Shown: positions 1-7,841, counted from the first letter of the stretch. The stretch is DNA of 64,000 nucleotides from an uncultured Christensenella sp. (GCA_910579705.1 CAJTUI010000004.1:62001-126000); one strand, 5' to 3'. Numbers and translations are program-made. Notes: a model not told the origin generated them from the letters alone.

Positions 1-670
1 AATTTTGAAAGCGGCGGAAAGCGCGTTCGACACGGGTTACTCCTCCGTCAAGCTGTATTTTATGCTCGGCTTGCCGACGGAAACGGACGAAGACGTGGAG
101 GGTATAGGCCGCATTTGCGCGCTTATAAAGGGCTGTTACAAGCGCAAAAAACGGCAGAAACCTTTAAGGATTTCCGTTTCCTGCTCCACCTTTATTCCCA
201 AACCGTTCACGCCCTTCCAGTGGGAGGCGCAAGTAGACGAAACGGAGATTGTGCGCAGACAGCAACTGCTTGTCAAATCGCCGCATATGAAGGGCGTTAT
301 ACTCAGTTGGAGCGACGACTTTACCGCAAAGCTGGAAGCCGTGCTTGCACGCGGCGACAGGCGGCTTGGCAAGGTTTTGCTTTACGCGTACGAAAACGGT
401 TGCATATTCGACGGCTGGTCCAGAGAACTTAACAAAGAAGGCTGGCTCAGCGCGTTCGAACGCGCGGGCATTTCCGCCGACGAATACACCCGCGCGCGTG
501 ACGAAAACGAAGTTCTGCCTTGGGATTTCATAGACATAGGCGTAAGCAAAAAGTTTTTCCTTGAGGAGCGCAGGAAGGCGTACGCGGGAGAAGTTACGGG
601 GAGCTGTCTTGCTTCCTGCAAGGGTTGCGGTATGCAGAAGGTCTGCCCAGCCGCGGGAGGCGTTAAATGA
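1..670 (+). CDS. Radical SAM protein, TIGR03960-like, C-terminal part (cut by window start)
   Basis: The reading frame is open from the first base, so this is the C-terminal part of a longer protein whose start lies outside the window. The visible part contains the back half of a radical-SAM-type barrel (a KLYFMLGLPTET segment, typical of B12-binding radical SAM enzymes) and ends in a cysteine cluster, CLASCKGCGMQKVC. This tail and the next gene match the conserved Firmicutes pair TIGR03960 / TIGR03936 found next to rng and rplU. The substrate is not known for this family as far as I recall. Its TGA stop overlaps the next ATG (ATGA), which implies translational coupling. The SAM-binding CxxxCxxC motif is expected upstream and cannot be checked here. 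Confidence 0.85.
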   Translation, partial: ILKAAESAFDTGYSSVKLYFMLGLPTETDEDVEGIGRICALIKGCYKRKKRQKPLRISVSCSTFIPKPFTPFQWEAQVDETEIVRRQQLLVKSPHMKGVILSWSDDFTAKLEAVLARGDRRLGKVLLYAYENGCIFDGWSRELNKEGWLSAFERAGISADEYTRARDENEVLPWDFIDIGVSKKFFLEERRKAYAGEVTGSCLASCKGCGMQKVCPAAGGVK

Positions 671-1254
671 TTGCGTTCAGATACACTAAGACCGACGGCG
701 CGGAATACCTCTCCCACCTCGATTTAATGCGGCACATAGACAGGACTATGCGGCGCGCGGGAATTAAGACCGCGTTTACCGAAGGGTTCAGCCCGCACCC
801 GAAAATCTATATGAACAATCCGTTGGGGCTTGGGATAAGGTCGGTTGCGGAATACTGCTCGGTGGAGAGCGCGTTTGACGGCGATTTCAAAACGCTTTTC
901 AACGCGCACTCGCCGCGGGGCATAAAATGCCTCGGGTTTATTGTGACCGAGGAAAACCCCAATTACGCGTACACGATAGAGAGCTGCACTTATACGGTCG
1001 AAGGGTTGGATTTCGACGCGCGGGATTTGCTTGACCGCGACGAGTTAGTCATAACCGATAAACGCGGAAGAACCGCCGACATACGGCGGAGAATTTACGG
1101 ACTGGAACACGAAGACGGGAAACTGCGTTTCACGCTGGGTTGCGGGCAGAATAATCTGCGCCCCGACCTGTTTTGCGAGATAATCGAGAGTATGTACGGA
1201 GGAAAAGCGGAAAATCTATTGAAGATTGCCGCGCACGGGAAGTTTACTTTTTAA
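667..1254 (+). CDS. TIGR03936/DUF2344 radical-SAM-associated protein
   Basis: A 195-residue protein that begins in a four-base overlap with the preceding radical SAM gene. The N-terminal pattern (FRYTKTDGAEYLSHLDLMRHIDRTMRRAGI, here residues 3-32) followed by a GFSPHPKI segment is the signature of the DUF2344 / TIGR03936 family. The family nearly always accompanies a TIGR03960 radical SAM protein and lies upstream of ribonuclease G and L21 in Clostridia. Its biochemical role is unknown; a partner role for the radical SAM enzyme is inferred from the strict pairing and the overlap. No signal peptide or membrane segment is visible. The stop lies 11 bases before the RNase G start, so the three genes look like one operon. 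Confidence 0.88.
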   Translation: MIAFRYTKTDGAEYLSHLDLMRHIDRTMRRAGIKTAFTEGFSPHPKIYMNNPLGLGIRSVAEYCSVESAFDGDFKTLFNAHSPRGIKCLGFIVTEENPNYAYTIESCTYTVEGLDFDARDLLDRDELVITDKRGRTADIRRRIYGLEHEDGKLRFTLGCGQNNLRPDLFCEIIESMYGGKAENLLKIAAHGKFTF

Positions 1255-1265
1255 ACGGAGTTTTT

Positions 1266-2756
1266 ATGTCCAGAAAGACTATATTTTTTGACAGTTATTG
1301 CGGCTACGCTATGGCGGCGGTTGTCGAGGACGGCAAGATTTGCGAGTTCAACTTCGAAAAGAAAGGCCGCGTTTCCATAACGGGCAACGTCTATAAGGGC
1401 AGGGTCGTAAACGTTTTACCGGGTATGAACGCGGCGTTTATAGATTGCGGGCTGGAACGCAACTGTTACTTATCCGCCGAGGACGCTATGCCCGATCTGA
1501 ACGCGTACGACGGAGAAACGGACGGCGGCCCGTGTTTCCCCGCGCTTAAAGAGGGCGACGAGATAGCCGTGCAGGTGCTCAAACCGCCCGTCGGGAAAAA
1601 GGGCGCGAGGGTTACCGCCGCGCTGTCTTTCGTCGGCAAGCACATTATCTATCTGCCGCGCACTCCGTTTATAGGCGTTTCGAGAAAAATCGCCGACGCC
1701 GAGCTGAGAAAAAACCTTATATATTCGGCTGGAAAAATGAAGGACAGCGAAGAAGGCATTATTCTGCGCACCGCCGCGCCGTATGCGACGAGGGCGCAGC
1801 TGCAATCGGAATTCGGGTATCTTAAAAACCTTTATGCGGGCGTTGAAAAGGCGGCCGCGCAGGCGGGCACGGGCGCGCTTTTGTACACCGACTTGGAACT
1901 GCCTATGCGCGTTATGCGCGACACGCTCGACTACGACATAGAGAAAATAGTCGTCGGCTCCGAAGAGCTTTACAAGCTTATAAGCGCGCTTGTGGAGCTG
2001 TATCCGCCCGACAGCCGCAGGCCCGTCGTATTGCACGGCAACGGCAGGGATATGATGGACGATTACGGGCTTTCGGAGCAGGTTGCGGAACTGGCCTCGT
2101 CTAAGGTCGGGCTGGACAACGGCGCGTATCTTGTTATTGACAAGACCGAGGCGCTGACCGTAATTGACGTAAACACGGGCAAGTTCACGGGCGGCGACAC
2201 GCTGGAACAGACTGTTTACTATACCAATATTCTGGCCGCGAGAGAGATTGCGCGGCAGGTAAGGCTGAGAAACATAGGCGGTATCGTCGTAGTCGACTTT
2301 ATCGATATGAACTCCGCCGCGCACAGAAAGAGCATTGTCGAAGAGTTGGAACGCGCGCTCAGTTACGACGCTGCGAAATGCCGCGTCGCGCCGATGTCGC
2401 CGTTCGGACTTGTGGAGTTTACGAGAAAGCGCACGGGCGGCAACCCGCTTTCGCTTATAACCAAACAGTGTCGGTTTTGCGGCAACGGCAGAGTCAAATC
2501 GCCTAGATATACCATAATAGGTATGCGCGCGCGGCTGCTAAAAGCCTATGCAGACGGCGCGAAGGAGATAAAAATAGATATGAACGCCGAAGTATTTGGC
2601 GAGCTTTTCGGCTGGAAAGAGTTTATCTCCGACCTGAAAGACAGGCTTTGCGGCGCAAAGATTTACGCCGTGCCGCACGCAACCTACGGCGAAGACCAGC
2701 TCCATTTAACCGTAAAGGACTTCTCCCTTTCGGGAAAAGCGCAAAGACTTATTTAA
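1266..2756 (+). CDS. rng: Ribonuclease E/G family endoribonuclease
   Basis: A 496-residue RNase G/E-type enzyme acting on 5'-monophosphorylated RNA in rRNA and mRNA processing. The ATG at 1266 is chosen because GGAG lies at 1257-1260 and homologues begin near this point; an in-frame start at 1173 would overlap the previous gene and is unlikely. An S1-like RNA-binding segment occupies about residues 35-120. The two metal-binding aspartates are in VIDVNTG (about residue 300) and VVVDFIDM (about 343). The zinc-link cysteines are in CRFCGNG (about 402-405). The protein lacks the long C-terminal scaffold of enterobacterial RNase E, so it is RNase G-like in size. The following dyad at 2762 belongs mainly to the convergent gene. 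Confidence 0.93.
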   Translation: MSRKTIFFDSYCGYAMAAVVEDGKICEFNFEKKGRVSITGNVYKGRVVNVLPGMNAAFIDCGLERNCYLSAEDAMPDLNAYDGETDGGPCFPALKEGDEIAVQVLKPPVGKKGARVTAALSFVGKHIIYLPRTPFIGVSRKIADAELRKNLIYSAGKMKDSEEGIILRTAAPYATRAQLQSEFGYLKNLYAGVEKAAAQAGTGALLYTDLELPMRVMRDTLDYDIEKIVVGSEELYKLISALVELYPPDSRRPVVLHGNGRDMMDDYGLSEQVAELASSKVGLDNGAYLVIDKTEALTVIDVNTGKFTGGDTLEQTVYYTNILAAREIARQVRLRNIGGIVVVDFIDMNSAAHRKSIVEELERALSYDAAKCRVAPMSPFGLVEFTRKRTGGNPLSLITKQCRFCGNGRVKSPRYTIIGMRARLLKAYADGAKEIKIDMNAEVFGELFGWKEFISDLKDRLCGAKIYAVPHATYGEDQLHLTVKDFSLSGKAQRLI

Positions 2757-2761
2757 AAATA

Positions 2762-2789
2762 GCGCGGACGGCTTAAAAGCCGTCCGCGC
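2762..2789. terminator. Convergent terminator between rng and the 2796 gene
   Basis: A perfect 13-bp stem (GCGCGGACGGCTT pairing with its complement) with a two-base loop. Read on the minus strand it is followed by TATTTTTAAAT, a good U tract, so it is the intrinsic terminator of the minus-strand gene at 2796-3236. On the plus strand it lies just after the rng stop but has no U run, so termination in that direction should be weaker. Confidence 0.8.
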
Positions 2790-2795
2790 CGCGCA

Positions 2796-3236
2796 TTATA
2801 AAAACTTTTTGAGTTTCTTCTCGAAACTTTCTTCTATATTTATAAGGTCGTTGAGAAGTTTTCTGACCTCCGCGTCCATATCCTTGCCTCCGTCCGTGAG
2901 CGAAGTTTTAAGCGAGGTTATGCCGTTGACCGTGCCCCTTATCATCATCTGCGCGATATTTTGCGCGGAATTGTCCGAGGCCGTGCCCATCTTGATGGCG
3001 CTCCACATCATAGCTTTTTTGATAGGGTTGGGCTCTTTGAGGTCGATGTTGTATTTAAGCGCAAGCTGCGCGGCCCTGCTGCACACCTTTTCGTACTCCT
3101 CGTGCTCGCGCATAATTTCTTCGCGAATGCCGCCGTCCTCCACTTCGGGCATTATATCCGAAATGGAATTGAGCGCAAGCTGTGCGTTACGGTAAATTTC
3201 CGCAACGATTTCGCTGTCAGATTTGATTTGTTCCAT
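2796..3236 (-). CDS. Conserved helical protein of unknown function
   Basis: A 146-residue acidic, almost wholly helical protein with no signal peptide or membrane helix. I do not recognise a characterised family with certainty. The pattern of long amphipathic helices (residues 5-30, 38-62, 118-146) and glutamate-rich N-terminus resembles small ferritin-like or four-helix-bundle proteins of Clostridia, but no clear di-iron ExxH pair is visible. A ribosome site, AAAGGAG, sits 6-12 bases before the ATG. A TATAAT-like -10 box (complement of 3296-3301) lies about 60 bases upstream without a convincing -35. It is convergent with rng and divergent from rplU, so it is probably a single-gene unit. Confidence 0.75.
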   Translation of the reverse strand: MEQIKSDSEIVAEIYRNAQLALNSISDIMPEVEDGGIREEIMREHEEYEKVCSRAAQLALKYNIDLKEPNPIKKAMMWSAIKMGTASDNSAQNIAQMMIRGTVNGITSLKTSLTDGGKDMDAEVRKLLNDLINIEESFEKKLKKFL

Positions 3237-3347
3237 AAAATACTCCTTTTTTGTTCCGACGACGGGTTCTGGACTCCGGCGCGAATTTATTTGTTATTAT
3301 AATGGCTGAATCGACAAAAATTATACGGCGGCGGGCTTTCAAATCAG

Positions 3348-3377
3348 TTGACAAGCAAAACCCGTTTATGGTAAAGT
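3348..3377 (+). promoter_or_regulatory. Promoter of the L21-L27 operon
   Basis: TTGACA at 3348-3353 is a perfect -35 box. TAAAGT at 3372-3377 is a 4/6 -10 box, with 18 bp between them. It lies about 100 bases before the rplU ATG, leaving room for a structured leader. Confidence 0.6.
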
Positions 3378-3379
3378 AA

Positions 3380-3474
3380 ATAACGAGCCGCACGGAACAG
3401 GCTTTTTAAACGCGCTCTGCGCTGCCTGAACCTATGGTTATTAATCCGGCGAGACTGGTTAGAGGAGGTATAGT
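3380..3474 (+). ncRNA. Candidate L21 leader (5' untranslated autoregulatory RNA)
   Basis: The roughly 95-base leader between the promoter and rplU ends in GAGACTGGTTAGAGGAGG, which includes the ribosome site. Firmicutes rplU operons often carry the L21 leader element, in which the ribosomal protein is thought to bind its own mRNA. The ending resembles what I recall of that element, but I have not folded or aligned it, so the assignment is an inference. A covariance-model search against the Rfam L21 leader would settle it. Confidence 0.5.
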
Positions 3475-3476
3475 AT

Positions 3477-3839
3477 ATGTACGCAATTTTCGAGAACGGA
3501 AGCAAACAGTATAAGGTTTGCGTGGGCGACCTTATCAAGGTCGAGAAGCTGAACGCCGAAGTAGGCGCTACCGTACAGTTCCCCGTCGTGCTTACGGCGG
3601 ACGAGAAGGGTATTCAGGTAGGCAAAGAGGTGGACAAGGTTAAAGTTTCCTGCGAAGTCGTCTCTCACGGCAAGGAAAAGAAGATTATCGTCTTCAAGTA
3701 CAAGGCCAAGAAAAACGAGAGAAAAAAGCAGGGACACAGACAGCCCTACACTCAGGTAAAAGTAACGGCTATCGGCGCGCCCGCGGCGAAGAAAGCGGCG
3801 ACCAAGAAGGCTGAGCAGCCCCAGGCCGTTGCGGAGTAA
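3477..3839 (+). CDS. rplU: 50S ribosomal protein L21
   Basis: A 120-residue L21. Recognisable features are the start MYAIFENGSKQYKVCVGD, the GxxVxFPVVLTAD region and the KxKKNxRKKQGHRQPYT segment at about residues 78-95. A C-terminal Lys/Ala-rich tail of about 17 residues extends beyond the core fold. L21 binds 23S rRNA in the large subunit. A near-ideal AGAGGAGG ribosome site precedes the ATG. It is followed after 18 bases by rpmA; the prp (ysxB) protease gene that normally sits between rplU and rpmA in Firmicutes is missing here. Confidence 0.97.
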   Translation: MYAIFENGSKQYKVCVGDLIKVEKLNAEVGATVQFPVVLTADEKGIQVGKEVDKVKVSCEVVSHGKEKKIIVFKYKAKKNERKKQGHRQPYTQVKVTAIGAPAAKKAATKKAEQPQAVAE

Positions 3840-3857
3840 TTTCAGGAGGATAGAATA

Positions 3858-4136
3858 ATGATATTTTTAAGTTTATTCGCCCATAAGAAAGGAACGGGTT
3901 CATCACATAACGGCAGAGACAGCAACCCTAAAATGCTTGGCGTGAAGCGTGCGGACGGACAGTTCGTGCTTGCGGGTAATATCCTCGTAAGACAGCGCGG
4001 CTCGAAGTTCAAGGCAGGCGCCGGCGTAGGTATGGGCAAGGACGACACTCTGTTTGCGCTTGTTGACGGAACGGTCAGGTTCGAAAGAGTGGGCAAAGAC
4101 GGAAAGCAGGTTTGCGTTTATCCCGTTGCAGAATAA
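3858..4136 (+). CDS. rpmA: 50S ribosomal protein L27 with N-terminal extension
   Basis: A 92-residue L27, identified by HKKGTGSSHNGRDS followed by the LGVKRADGQFVLAGNILVRQRG core. It binds near the peptidyl-transferase centre. The protein starts MIFLSLFA before HKKG, an eight-residue extension ending in a hydrophobic-Phe-Ala motif. This is the type of extension that the Prp protease removes in other Firmicutes. AGGAGG at 3844-3849 is spaced eight bases from the ATG. No prp gene is present in the usual place between rplU and rpmA, and obgE, the usual next gene, is also absent. The gene ends in a strong terminator. Confidence 0.96.
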   Translation: MIFLSLFAHKKGTGSSHNGRDSNPKMLGVKRADGQFVLAGNILVRQRGSKFKAGAGVGMGKDDTLFALVDGTVRFERVGKDGKQVCVYPVAE

Positions 4137-4143
4137 AATCCAT

Positions 4144-4178
4144 AGGCAATCCGTTTTTACGGACTGCCTTATTTTTTT
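4144..4178 (+). terminator. Terminator of the rplU-rpmA operon
   Basis: A 10-bp stem with one A/C mismatch (AGGCAATCCG against CGGACTGCCT) and a TTTTTA loop is followed by TATTTTTTT. The U tract ends four bases before the next ATG. Confidence 0.85.
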
Positions 4179-4181
4179 AAT

Positions 4182-5753
4182 ATGTTAAAGTATTTATCGG
4201 AGCACAAGCTCTCCTCCGCCGCGGTAATTTTATCCGCGGTATGGTTTATCTGGTATTTCGCGCTTGGCGCGGCGATATTCGGCAATATGTGGCACACCTC
4301 CCCCGCCCTTCCTGTCTGCGGCGGGTTGTTCGCGCTTGCGCCGCTTGCCGCGGCGCTTCTGAACGCGTTCATATTCAAAAAGCGCGCCGCGGACGTTGCG
4401 TTAATCTGCCTGTCCCCCGCGCTTATGTTTGCGCACTTTGTATTTTTCGCGTTCGTCTTATCCAAACTGACGTACTTCTTCATTGCGGGAACGCCCTATT
4501 TCATAACTGCGGGGCTTGCCGCCCTCGTATGTTTTTTCGTGTTTGCGTTCCCCAAGCTTAGCAAGACGGGCAGGCGGGTTTCGGCCTCCGTGCTGGCGGC
4601 GGTGCTTGCCGTTATCTGTCTGACCTCTCTTTTCGGCGCCGTTCCGTTCTATATTAGCGGCGGCGCGACCGTATTTGCGGTCGATAACGAATACCAGATA
4701 GCTTTCTCCACCTCTCACCGCTCCGTCGGGGCCGTGGAAGTTAACGGAGTGACCTACTACGACCAGACGAACGGACAAAACAACGTTTCAAAACTTCATA
4801 AAATTTCCGTGCCCGCCGCCGAGCTGGATACAGCGAAGAGCTATTCTGTCCGCACTCAGGGCGTTGCGCTTAACACGGCGTATCTTCCTACAAAGGGTGC
4901 GGTTATAACGAAGACCTACTCCTTCCGCCCCGCGGACGACAGCGACGGCGTGCAGATTTACAATATCTCCGACACGCACGAGTGCATAGCGGGCCCCGCA
5001 AAGGCCGCAAGCTTTTTCGGGGATAAGCTGGACCTGCTTATTTTAAACGGAGATATTATAAACGACGTTTCGAGCGAATACCAGATTTCGATTATTTACA
5101 GGCTTGCGCACCGCATTACGGGCGGAACGCGGCCCGTGCTGTTTACACGCGGCAATCACGAGTGCAACGGCAGTCTTGCCGCGGACCTCGGCAAGTACGT
5201 CGGCTGTGCGGAGCGGGGCTTCTACTACACCTATAAAATAGGCTCCCGCCTCTCCCTGCTCGTGCTCGACACAAACAACGATATGTCCGACGACAGCGCG
5301 CTAATTAGGCCGATAGCCAACTTCGATACCGTGCGCAAGGAGCAGAGCGAATGGCTTAAAACCTTGGGCGACCGGGGCGCGGAGACCGAGCACAGTTTCG
5401 TAGTAGCGCATATGGCGTATCCGCTGTCCGGCTATGTTTCCGAAAAATGCCACTGGCACGACTGGGCGCGGGAGCTTGTGGAGCTTACCGAAGATAAAGC
5501 CGAGCTTGCGGTGTGCGGGCACTCGCACAAGACCGTGCTTGACGCTGTGGGAACGGACGACAACGCGATTGCGGGGTTCCCCGTTCTGCGCGGCGCGATA
5601 AGGAGCAACAAATATGCGGACAAGGAAGGCGTTTCGCCTTTTGAATTTACGGGCACGGCGATAGAAATTATGGACGGAAATATAAGTATACGTTTTACAA
5701 ACGCAAAGGGGAAAATAATGGACGGTTTTATTTTAGGTGCGGAAAATGATTAA
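4182..5753 (+). CDS. Membrane-anchored calcineurin-like metallophosphoesterase
   Basis: A 523-residue protein. The first 155 residues form four to five hydrophobic helices. Residues about 165-245 look like a small beta domain of the kind that precedes purple-acid-phosphatase-type catalytic domains. The catalytic metallophosphoesterase domain follows from about 263 with the motifs ISDTHE, LNGDI, GNHE, VVAHM and VCGHSH, so all dinuclear-metal ligands appear present. The catalytic domain is probably extracellular; its substrate is unknown. No Shine-Dalgarno sequence precedes the ATG, which lies four bases after the L27 terminator U tract, so its own promoter is unclear. The last codons overlap the GNAT gene. 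Confidence 0.85.
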   Translation: MLKYLSEHKLSSAAVILSAVWFIWYFALGAAIFGNMWHTSPALPVCGGLFALAPLAAALLNAFIFKKRAADVALICLSPALMFAHFVFFAFVLSKLTYFFIAGTPYFITAGLAALVCFFVFAFPKLSKTGRRVSASVLAAVLAVICLTSLFGAVPFYISGGATVFAVDNEYQIAFSTSHRSVGAVEVNGVTYYDQTNGQNNVSKLHKISVPAAELDTAKSYSVRTQGVALNTAYLPTKGAVITKTYSFRPADDSDGVQIYNISDTHECIAGPAKAASFFGDKLDLLILNGDIINDVSSEYQISIIYRLAHRITGGTRPVLFTRGNHECNGSLAADLGKYVGCAERGFYYTYKIGSRLSLLVLDTNNDMSDDSALIRPIANFDTVRKEQSEWLKTLGDRGAETEHSFVVAHMAYPLSGYVSEKCHWHDWARELVELTEDKAELAVCGHSHKTVLDAVGTDDNAIAGFPVLRGAIRSNKYADKEGVSPFEFTGTAIEIMDGNISIRFTNAKGKIMDGFILGAEND

Positions 5754-6228
5754 GGTTACGCCGCTTACCGACCTGCAAACGGAAAACTTCACCGCGCTTT
5801 TCAAGTGCTATTACGCGGAGCTGGGTTGCGCGGACGACGCGGAGCAGCTTGTGCAAGAGTACGTCTTGCCCGACCTTCTGGCAGGGCTGTTGCACGTGGA
5901 TTTGCTGTACGACGGCGGCGGTTGCATAGGTTTCGTAATTTACCAGAAGGACGATATAGACAACGACTGGAACTATAAAGAGGGCTGGGGCGACGTGCGC
6001 GAAATTTACGTTGCGCCGTTTGCGCGCGGCCGCGGCTACGGTAAGTTTTTGCTGTACACCGCGGAAATGAAACTAAAAGACGCGGGCGCGGACAGAGCGT
6101 ACTGCTTACCTGCGGAAAACGCGGCGGAATTTTTCACGGCCTGCGGCTATTCGCGCACGGACGAGTACGACGAAGAGTTCGGCTGTTACGTTTACGAGAA
6201 AATAAATCTTAATAACCGTTGCGGATAA
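5746..6228 (+). CDS. GNAT family N-acetyltransferase
   Basis: A 160-residue acetyltransferase. The acetyl-CoA-binding signature is REIYVAPFARGRGYGKFLL (about residues 80-98), preceded by a beta strand with GFVIYQKDD. The ATG at 5746 is preferred over an in-frame GTG at 5737 because AGGTG lies six bases upstream. It starts inside the end of the phosphoesterase gene, so translation is probably coupled. The acceptor substrate cannot be read from the sequence. It is followed by a 40-base gap holding the AraC promoter. Confidence 0.88.
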   Translation: MIKVTPLTDLQTENFTALFKCYYAELGCADDAEQLVQEYVLPDLLAGLLHVDLLYDGGGCIGFVIYQKDDIDNDWNYKEGWGDVREIYVAPFARGRGYGKFLLYTAEMKLKDAGADRAYCLPAENAAEFFTACGYSRTDEYDEEFGCYVYEKINLNNRCG

Positions 6229-6270
6229 CGTATGGACAAAACGGATAATATGTGTTAAAATACGGATATG
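6222..6270 (+). promoter_or_regulatory. Promoter of the AraC gene with three CGGATA repeats
   Basis: The -35 box TGGACA (6233-6238) and -10 box TAAAAT (6256-6261) are 17 bp apart, and the ATG follows the -10 box after exactly six bases. Three direct repeats start at 6222 (CGGATAACG), 6242 (CGGATAATATG) and 6263 (CGGATATG), spaced 20 and 21 bp. One lies upstream of -35, one in the spacer and one over the start. Two helical turns of spacing on the same face is typical of AraC-family binding sites, so autoregulation is inferred. Confidence 0.65.
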
Positions 6271-6975
6271 AACAAGATAACTTACGCAGGCGGTGAGCTT
6301 GTTGCGGGAGAGCGGATTAACAGGGCGTTGGAAATAATTATCCCGCGGGAGCGGGGACGCATTTATTACGGGGACGGCTCGGCCGAGTTTTCGGCAGGGT
6401 ATGCTCTTGTAATCCCGCCGAAAACTCGGCATACGCTTGACTGCGCGGACGGGCGGCGGATTGTAATGGAGCAGGCCCTGACGGCGTTCAGGACAGTGAC
6501 AATTTTACACGACGACGGAGGCGATATCGCACACGCCGCGGCCGAGGCGGAAAAGTATTTCAACGGCGACAAGCTGATAATTGCGGCGCTGGGAGATCTG
6601 ATTGCGGGATACCTGACGGCGTTCGGGCGGAAAGGCGGGTTTTCGCCAGTCGTGGAGATTGTGCGCGAGCAGATTGAAAAGGGCGTGTCCGACAGCTCTT
6701 TCCGACTTGACGACGCAATAAAGACTTTGCCGCTCAACTACGACTATGTGAGAAAGCTTTTCAAAAGCGAAACGGGCGTAACCCCGCGCGAATATCTTTT
6801 GAACGAGCGTATGAAACTTGCGCGGGAGCTTATTTTAAGCGGCGTTACGAATCGTTATTCCGAATACACGGTTTCGCAGATAGCCGAGGCCTGCGGCTTT
6901 TCCGAGCCGCTGTACTTTTCAAGAGTGTTTAAAAAATTCTACGGCGTTCCTCCCACGGAATACGGCGACAAATAG
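6268..6975 (+). CDS. AraC family transcriptional regulator
   Basis: A 235-residue protein. The C-terminal about 100 residues carry two helix-turn-helix units: LPLNYDYVRKLFKSETGVTPREYL and, further on, VSQIAEACGFSEPLYFSRVFKK with the GVPPTEY ending that is diagnostic of AraC. The N-terminal half is a small cupin-like sensor domain (VIPPKTRHTLDC). The ATG at 6268 falls at the predicted transcription start, so the mRNA is probably leaderless. CGGATA repeats in its own promoter and similar repeats before kdgK suggest that it controls itself and the hexuronate operon; the ligand is unknown but may be a pectin-derived sugar. A dyad at 6976-7004 ends the unit. Confidence 0.9.
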   Translation: MNKITYAGGELVAGERINRALEIIIPRERGRIYYGDGSAEFSAGYALVIPPKTRHTLDCADGRRIVMEQALTAFRTVTILHDDGGDIAHAAAEAEKYFNGDKLIIAALGDLIAGYLTAFGRKGGFSPVVEIVREQIEKGVSDSSFRLDDAIKTLPLNYDYVRKLFKSETGVTPREYLLNERMKLARELILSGVTNRYSEYTVSQIAEACGFSEPLYFSRVFKKFYGVPPTEYGDK

Positions 6976-7004
6976 AGCGGCGGGGCTTTAATTGCCCCGC
7001 CGCT
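6976..7004. terminator. Bidirectional terminator between AraC and MerR genes
   Basis: A perfect 11-bp GC-rich stem (AGCGGCGGGGC and its complement) with a seven-base TTTAATT loop lies between the two convergent stops. The plus-strand downstream run is only TTCAG, so the U tract is weak. Confidence 0.65.
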
Positions 7005-7005
7005 T

Positions 7006-7722
7006 TCAGTCGGAATACGTTTCGGTGTGGAAGTTGCGCTCGCCGCAATGCGGACAGGTCAGTCTGCGCGTCTTTGGAGTATGCGCCGAAAACATAAATT
7101 GCCCGAATTTCGGCCTGAACTTTTCACCGCAATTGCAACACACGTACGCCAGATTTTTGTACGCCAGCGCGACCGCCGCGGCAACAAGCGCGACAACGCA
7201 CGGCATACCTACCGCAAACGGCAGCCATATGCCCTTTACCGCCCAGAGCACGATAAACGCTATCTCCAATGCGTCCACAACCGCGCCCACGACCAGCAGA
7301 GCCGCGTAAGTGGCTTTGAGTTTTCTTTTACCTTTCATAATTGTACGTACGTCGAAAAAGTAATTTTCGGGCATAGCCCTGCCTTCGCTGAGGTACTGCC
7401 TGATAACCTTGATACTGTCGCGCGCGGAAAGCTTTTGTTTTATCTCGTCGTCGAGAACTTTCTGTTTTTCGTCGAGTACGGTCAGAAGAATTTTCCTGCC
7501 GCCGTCCTCGGACGACAGCACGCCGCGGATTTCCGAAAGGCTTAACCCCAGCCCCTTGTACATAAGTATCATTTGCAGGGTTTTAAGCTGCTCTTCGCCG
7601 TAGACGCGCCTGCCGCCTTCGGAAATACTATCGGGTTTTAAAAGTCCCTCTCCGTCGTAAAACTGTACGGTGCGCACCGACACGTTGCAGATTTTGGCTA
7701 TTTCTCCCGTTGAATACGACAT
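7006..7722 (-). CDS. MerR-family regulator fused to two membrane helices and a zinc ribbon
   Basis: A 238-residue protein with an unusual layout. Residues 1-70 are a MerR-type winged helix (GEIAKICNVSVRTVQFYDGEGLL, then RRVYGEEQLKTL). Residues about 75-118 form a coiled linker. Two hydrophobic helices follow at about 135-157 and 163-186. The C-terminus holds a four-cysteine zinc ribbon, CCNCGEKF and CPHCGERN. This suggests a membrane-tethered regulator; the signal is unknown. The ribosome site AAGGAGG precedes the ATG. A TTACG-TTG-CGTAA palindrome between the likely -35 and -10 suggests autoregulation in MerR fashion. It is convergent with the AraC gene. Confidence 0.85.
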   Translation of the reverse strand: MSYSTGEIAKICNVSVRTVQFYDGEGLLKPDSISEGGRRVYGEEQLKTLQMILMYKGLGLSLSEIRGVLSSEDGGRKILLTVLDEKQKVLDDEIKQKLSARDSIKVIRQYLSEGRAMPENYFFDVRTIMKGKRKLKATYAALLVVGAVVDALEIAFIVLWAVKGIWLPFAVGMPCVVALVAAAVALAYKNLAYVCCNCGEKFRPKFGQFMFSAHTPKTRRLTCPHCGERNFHTETYSD

Positions 7723-7754
7723 ACTTACCTCCTTACGGCATATAAATTACAACA

Positions 7755-7767
7755 TTACGTTGCGTAA
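7755..7767 (-). promoter_or_regulatory. Likely MerR operator within its own promoter
   Basis: TTACG-TTG-CGTAA is a perfect 5-3-5 inverted repeat, 33 bases before the MerR-like ATG. On the minus strand it falls between TTGCTC (weak -35) and TGTAAT (-10), which are 17 bp apart. MerR proteins typically bind in that spacer. Confidence 0.55.
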
Positions 7768-7807
7768 CGAGCAAGCGTTTTTACATACTTTTTCAAAAAT
7801 ATTTTAA

Positions 7808-7834
7808 AAAAGCGGCGAAAAACACGCCGCTTTT
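7808..7834 (-). terminator. Terminator of the pectin transport operon
   Basis: On the minus strand GCGGCG-tgttttt-CGCCGC is followed by TTTTTT, eight to ten bases after the GH105 stop at 7842. It marks the 3' end of the operon that begins near 20.1 kb. Confidence 0.8.
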
Positions 7835-7841
7835 ATTATTT

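Noticed and set aside
1173..1265. Upstream in-frame extension of ribonuclease G
   Set aside because: It would overlap the previous gene by more than 80 bases, and a ribosome site sits just before the ATG at 1266.
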